The notes below the pieces were generated by a model. The model was not told the DNA's origin. It saw only the letters and a list, made by a program, of their open reading frames with translations, and searched no databases. Positions 60,056 through 64,000 of a stretch of 64,000 nt of DNA are shown here, in pieces. Numbering within the stretch: the first letter of the stretch is position 1; every line of letters starts with the position of its first letter. Made by a program: the position numbers and the translations under genes. The DNA is from Strigamia acuminata (lineage: Eukaryota > Arthropoda > Chilopoda > Geophilomorpha > Linotaeniidae), in NCBI GenBank assembly GCA_949358305.1, contig OX442314.1:20267060-20331059 (forward strand), in the 5' to 3' direction.

Positions 60056-60838
60056 TTTGAAAGGAAAACAAGTGCAACAGTTCGAGCTCAATGGTTAAAA
60101 TCAACTAACGATCGAGTCTTATCGTACAAACACGACGCATGAGCACTGAGCAGTAGTGATGCAACAAGTTTAAAGGCCTAGAATGTATTTTTTCATTAGA
60201 GTATTAACTGATAAAGCTAAGTAACGGTTTTGTTTCAACGCTTTGACAAAAAGGAAAGCCTTTTATGGCTTCCTGTTGGGGGATATTAGGATGTAGGATA
60301 ATCCTACTCGAATTTAGACTTTGAAAAGTAAAGTCTAAAAATAAGAAATAACAACGTGAAATTTTTCATCCGAATTTCTCTTTTGATTTTTTAGGTTTAT
60401 TTCTTTCGCATCATTTTTTTAATGGATGAAACAAAGCACTTGACTAAATTTGTTTGTTTTGCATTTTCTGAATGGGAACATCTGTTGATGTTTTGCTTAC
60501 GCGGTTATTAGAGCGGACATAATGCGAGTTAATTTACAAACTGATAAAAGGAGAAAAAAAACACTTATCACAAGGGGTTTTATTGACACAGTTTGAGAAG
60601 TAGCAACTGATTCAATATTTAATATTTGAGCTTGGTCTCTCATAAAATAACATGTTAATCTTAATGTGTACACGTGCAATGTTTATTTTTTAGCTTTCAT
60701 TCAATCGTATCCTGGAATCTTGACCGTAGTTTCAGCAGCTCACTTTTTAGAATACTGGTTTGTCTTAGTCTCTGAAACACATATCACAAGAAAGTGAGTG
60801 AATTTAATCATTTCGTAATTCATATGTTCATATTCAGT
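60056..60838. other. Intergenic region
   Basis: 783 bp between the coiled-coil gene's stop and the acidic-protein gene's start, both on the minus strand. AT-rich, no recognisable feature. Confidence 0.4.
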
Positions 60839-63800
60839 TTACGGTACATTAGTTTCTTCTTCTTTTATTCTATCCAATAAAACATTCTTCACAACTTGAA
60901 CTGATTCTGCTAGTTTTCTTATACTGGTTTGTGTCTAAAGCAACGATTCATGTTTGCAACGAGTAAATTAAATTCAAACAAAACAGGATTTACCTTATCA
61001 ATTTGATCTTGAACTTTCTTCGTCTAAAAGAGTCATAATAACGTAAGTGAACGGATACTTGCTTATTTGGATTTGAATTCTTACAGTATTTTTGTTACCA
61101 GATCCTCTGTAAAAGCAAAATAATTCCCAATTAGGCACTTCCACAAAGATTTATTTCTGAGAAAGCATTTTTTCTACCTGTCTATTCTTTCTATACGGGA
61201 TTCCAGATCGGATACCTTGAAATTAAAAAGAAATTAAAAAAAACACCATAACCCTAAAGAGAAAACCACGTACGTCTCTAGGCAAACGACGAAGATCAGT
61301 TTGCACTTCTTCAATCTGCTTTTGGAGCCGCTCTTGTGAAAATGTCAACGTTTCTATCTTAGGTTTGATCTGCAAACGTAAACACTGCAGTTAACTCGTG
61401 TAAAACATTTGATTGACAAGTACTAGTAAAAAATACAGTATATTGATTTATTAAAATTGCTGCGTACCAGTACAAATCAATCATTTGTGAAGTTTAAGAT
61501 CACAATCGTACCTCGGTAACGTTGCCACTCGAATCTTTCTTGACAGTACTGACTGTGTCGAGCAGTGAAGCCAAACCTGACTTCACTTTGTCTTCACTCT
61601 CTTCTAATCTTCTATAAATTTCTCTTTCTGACTTTTTCCTACAAATAGTAACAAGTGCCCGAGTCGATAGTTAAATCAAAATTTAAATTTTTTTTGTTGG
61701 TACACTATTTTCGCTTACTTTCACACTAAATACTGTATTACTTCAGTTAAAAATTAACCTGAATGTATTTAATTAATTACCTTTTATCGTCATTGTTTAA
61801 AGAATAGGCTACGTAAAAAACTGAATCACACACTTACTTTTTTAAAAACTATTTTCACTTATTATCTACACTATTTTATACTATAAGTTTTTCAGACGTT
61901 TGCCTCATGTACCATACAGTACCACTACCGGTAGTACACGGATATACTTGATCAATATTTACCAAAATATGTGTAAGCACATTAAGGATTTTGCGGTTAG
62001 TAAGAATAGTGCCACTTGAAGCAAAACTGGTGCAATGATGCAATTGTGTACGGTACATTCCATTTTTTAGTGTGCACACAAAATAAAATTGTGTATAAAA
62101 AATAGCGTGGAATTCAGTTAACGTAAGATTTAGTAAAAATAGTATAGGAATTAGATAAGATGGTGTACGATTCAGTTTTGTTACCGGTAATGTACGTTTA
62201 AGTTAAAATAGTGTGTCAACATTTACCTAGCTTTACTTTCGGCTCCAACTACGTGTTCCGAATGTTCTCGAACATGCTGAATCGACTGATCGAGTAAATT
62301 AGTCGCCTTATAAAGTTCTCGGATCTTTACATCAACGTCCTTAGTTTGACCCTTTAAAACAGAATTATTTCTTACGAGTCGAAGAATAAGACATTTATAA
62401 GCTATTTCCTTACGTCTAATTTGCTAATCACCGCGGTAACATCGTCGCCTAATTTCTTTTTACTAGAATGAATTTTTCTTTCCAATTCATCTCGCAGACT
62501 TCGATCATGCAGTTTGTTTTCTCGATCAGCAGCAATTTGCTGCAAAATTACGAGTCAAACTGGTTGTAGGTTATAGGCAAACGAGCAAACGCTACAACTT
62601 TTTCAAGTAAATAAAAACTACTTACCCTTTCTAGGTTATAAAACTTTTCATCTAGTTCTTGTTTGAGCTTTGACTGCACCGTAGTTACATTATTTGTCAC
62701 CACACCGAGAGTTTGGTCAATTTTGTTCTGGATTTTATAGCGATCAGCATCAGTGTGAGATGTGAATTCTCTTTGACGATTCTCTAAAAGTCGAATCATT
62801 TCTTCTCGCTTTCGATCCTGCTGGGTATAAAGATGAGTCAATTCGCTTATCCTAAACACAATAATATCATATCATAATTCAGAATTATTTGCCCAAAATT
62901 CCAAAGTACTCGCCTACTAGAAAGCGATTGTTCAGCAGCACTGCGCACTTTCGACTCGTGATCCACTTGTCTTTTGAGCTCCAAACACAGATGATTTAGT
63001 TCAGTCACTCTGTAGATGGAAAAAATTGATAAAATATTGCTGCAGCAGTTGAATAGAGGATTTGTGTGATAATACCTGTACAAACTTTGCTCCTTTTTGT
63101 TGATCAAATCTTGCTGCGAGGAAGTCACTGCTCTCTCAACGCCCCGTGTATGGTTGACTAATTGTGCCAACGCACTTTTAGTTACATCAACTTCATGGTC
63201 CGCTCTTCTGTTTCTTTCTTCCAACTCTTTTAATTTTTGTTGCAATATTTCGTTCGTCTTTTCAACACGATTCAAAGTTTGTTTTTCTGTTTCGAGAAGC
63301 TGTTCCGTTCTTGTCGTATAGGCTTTGTAGTCGTTCTAAAAATAATAGAATTTATTAGAATTTATTAATAGATTTTCACATTCGATATATTAGCAAAAAT
63401 GTGACATTGTTAGATTTAAATACCGGATACACATATACAAAATATAACAAAATGTAACAAAATATAAATCTTTCGCTGGATTGCATGATCAATCAAACCA
63501 TTAATGTCATGTTAATGTGATATTAATGTAATATTAATGGCGTTAGATGTACTTTGTGAAAATTATAGTCTGTTAAAACTCTTACCTGTAATCGGGCGAG
63601 TTCCTGCAACAGCGCACGATTTGACTGTTCCGTTTGATTGACCCTTAATTCCAACTCCCTCATTCTTTGATGTCCCAAAAAACCATCTTCGGCACTAAGA
63701 ATTCCAGGCATTGTAATTGCTTGTTTTGAATTAGGATTATGAACTGCATGGAGCATAACTTCCTATAAAGCAATACAAAAGTTCATAGTTTTTTACTAGC

Positions 63801-64000
63801 GTAATTAAAAACAACGAGGTTAACCGATATGAACTTTCATACAGGAGACTAAACTCCTTTACACAAGATTAACAACTAGAGCAACAAATATTTTAACATT
63901 TTCTATTAATATATTAACATTTAAAGTCGCTATAGAATATTTGTGGTACAGTAATTAGATAATTTCAAACCTGTTGAATTGCGGACAGTGGTATCAACTT
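60839..64000 (-). CDS. Coiled-coil protein, 5' end beyond the window
   Basis: Thirteen exons are visible from the right edge to TAA at 60839: 63971-64000, 63586-63762, 63076-63335, 62914-63009, 62626-62851, 62414-62539, 62227-62351, 61512-61638, 61274-61369, 61178-61215, 61085-61106, 60994-61023, 60839-60934 (482 aa visible). From about residue 35 to the end it is almost pure heptad sequence rich in Glu, Lys, Gln and Leu (for example NEILQQKLKELEERNRRAD and HLCLELKRQVDHESK). There is no catalytic motif. Family unassigned; cytoskeletal or centrosomal/ciliary structural proteins look like this. The intron 62852-62913 has a GC donor. The intron at 61639-62226 is the only long one. Confidence 0.75.

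Noticed and set aside
61876..62079. 67-codon minus-strand frame in the coiled-coil gene
   Set aside because: Lies in the 588-bp intron; flanking exons join in phase without it and it lacks heptads.

Overview
This looks like about 64 kb of nuclear DNA from an arthropod, most likely an insect. Three things point that way. There are about twenty protein-coding genes built from many short exons joined by GT-AG introns, mostly 50-100 bp long. The non-coding DNA is AT-rich. The window holds a pickpocket-type DEG/ENaC channel and a takeout/JHBP-family secreted protein, both typical of arthropods. I see no bacterial operon, CRISPR array or rRNA. I rebuilt exon structures by hand from splice sites, reading-phase continuity and remembered family sequences, without any alignment tool.

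Layout. 1-1640: 3' end of a GC-rich LTR retrotransposon (integrase plus putative 3' LTR), abutting a 5'-truncated copy of a pickpocket gene. 3370-5233: the full tandem copy of that gene. 5750-11728 (-): BAZ1B/WSTF chromatin remodeller, 19 exons. 12429-13597 (+): SGF29, the SAGA tudor reader. 13733-14696 (-): NDUFB6. 15124-17110 (-): an unrecognised multi-pass membrane protein. 17592-20024 (-): a tentative small gene. 22102-26108 (-): a galaxin-like cysteine-rich secreted protein. 28374-29828 (+): a JHBP/takeout-family protein.

31984-33216 (+): hydroxyacylglutathione hydrolase (glyoxalase II). 33653-36371 (+): PDPK1. 37853-38869 (-): KCTD2/5/17 (insomniac). 39164-39977 (+): ATP synthase subunit d. 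40059-40964 (-): UPF0193/C22orf23. 41317-45577 (+): BLM helicase. 45876-46979 (+): STUB1/CHIP. 47803-49001 (+): a second glyoxalase-II-like gene that has lost metal ligands. 49321-55956 (+): KATNIP. 56186-56645 and 56867-57478 (-): two tandem COX6B genes, the second with an N-terminal extension. 59218-60055 (-): an unrecognised acidic protein. 60839-64000 (-): a coiled-coil protein running off the right edge.

The genes do not form one pathway. Several are nuclear-encoded OXPHOS subunits (NDUFB6, ATP5PD, two COX6B), two act in chromatin (BAZ1B, SGF29), and two belong to cilia-linked families (KATNIP, UPF0193). The best leads are: three copies of a TA-flanked MITE-like element; an 85-bp copy of a BAZ1B exon lying next to the pickpocket genes; a BAZ1B with a second PHD finger where vertebrates carry a bromodomain; the probable glyoxalase II pseudoenzyme lying about 15 kb from its intact paralogue; the extended COX6B duplicate; and a GC-AG intron.
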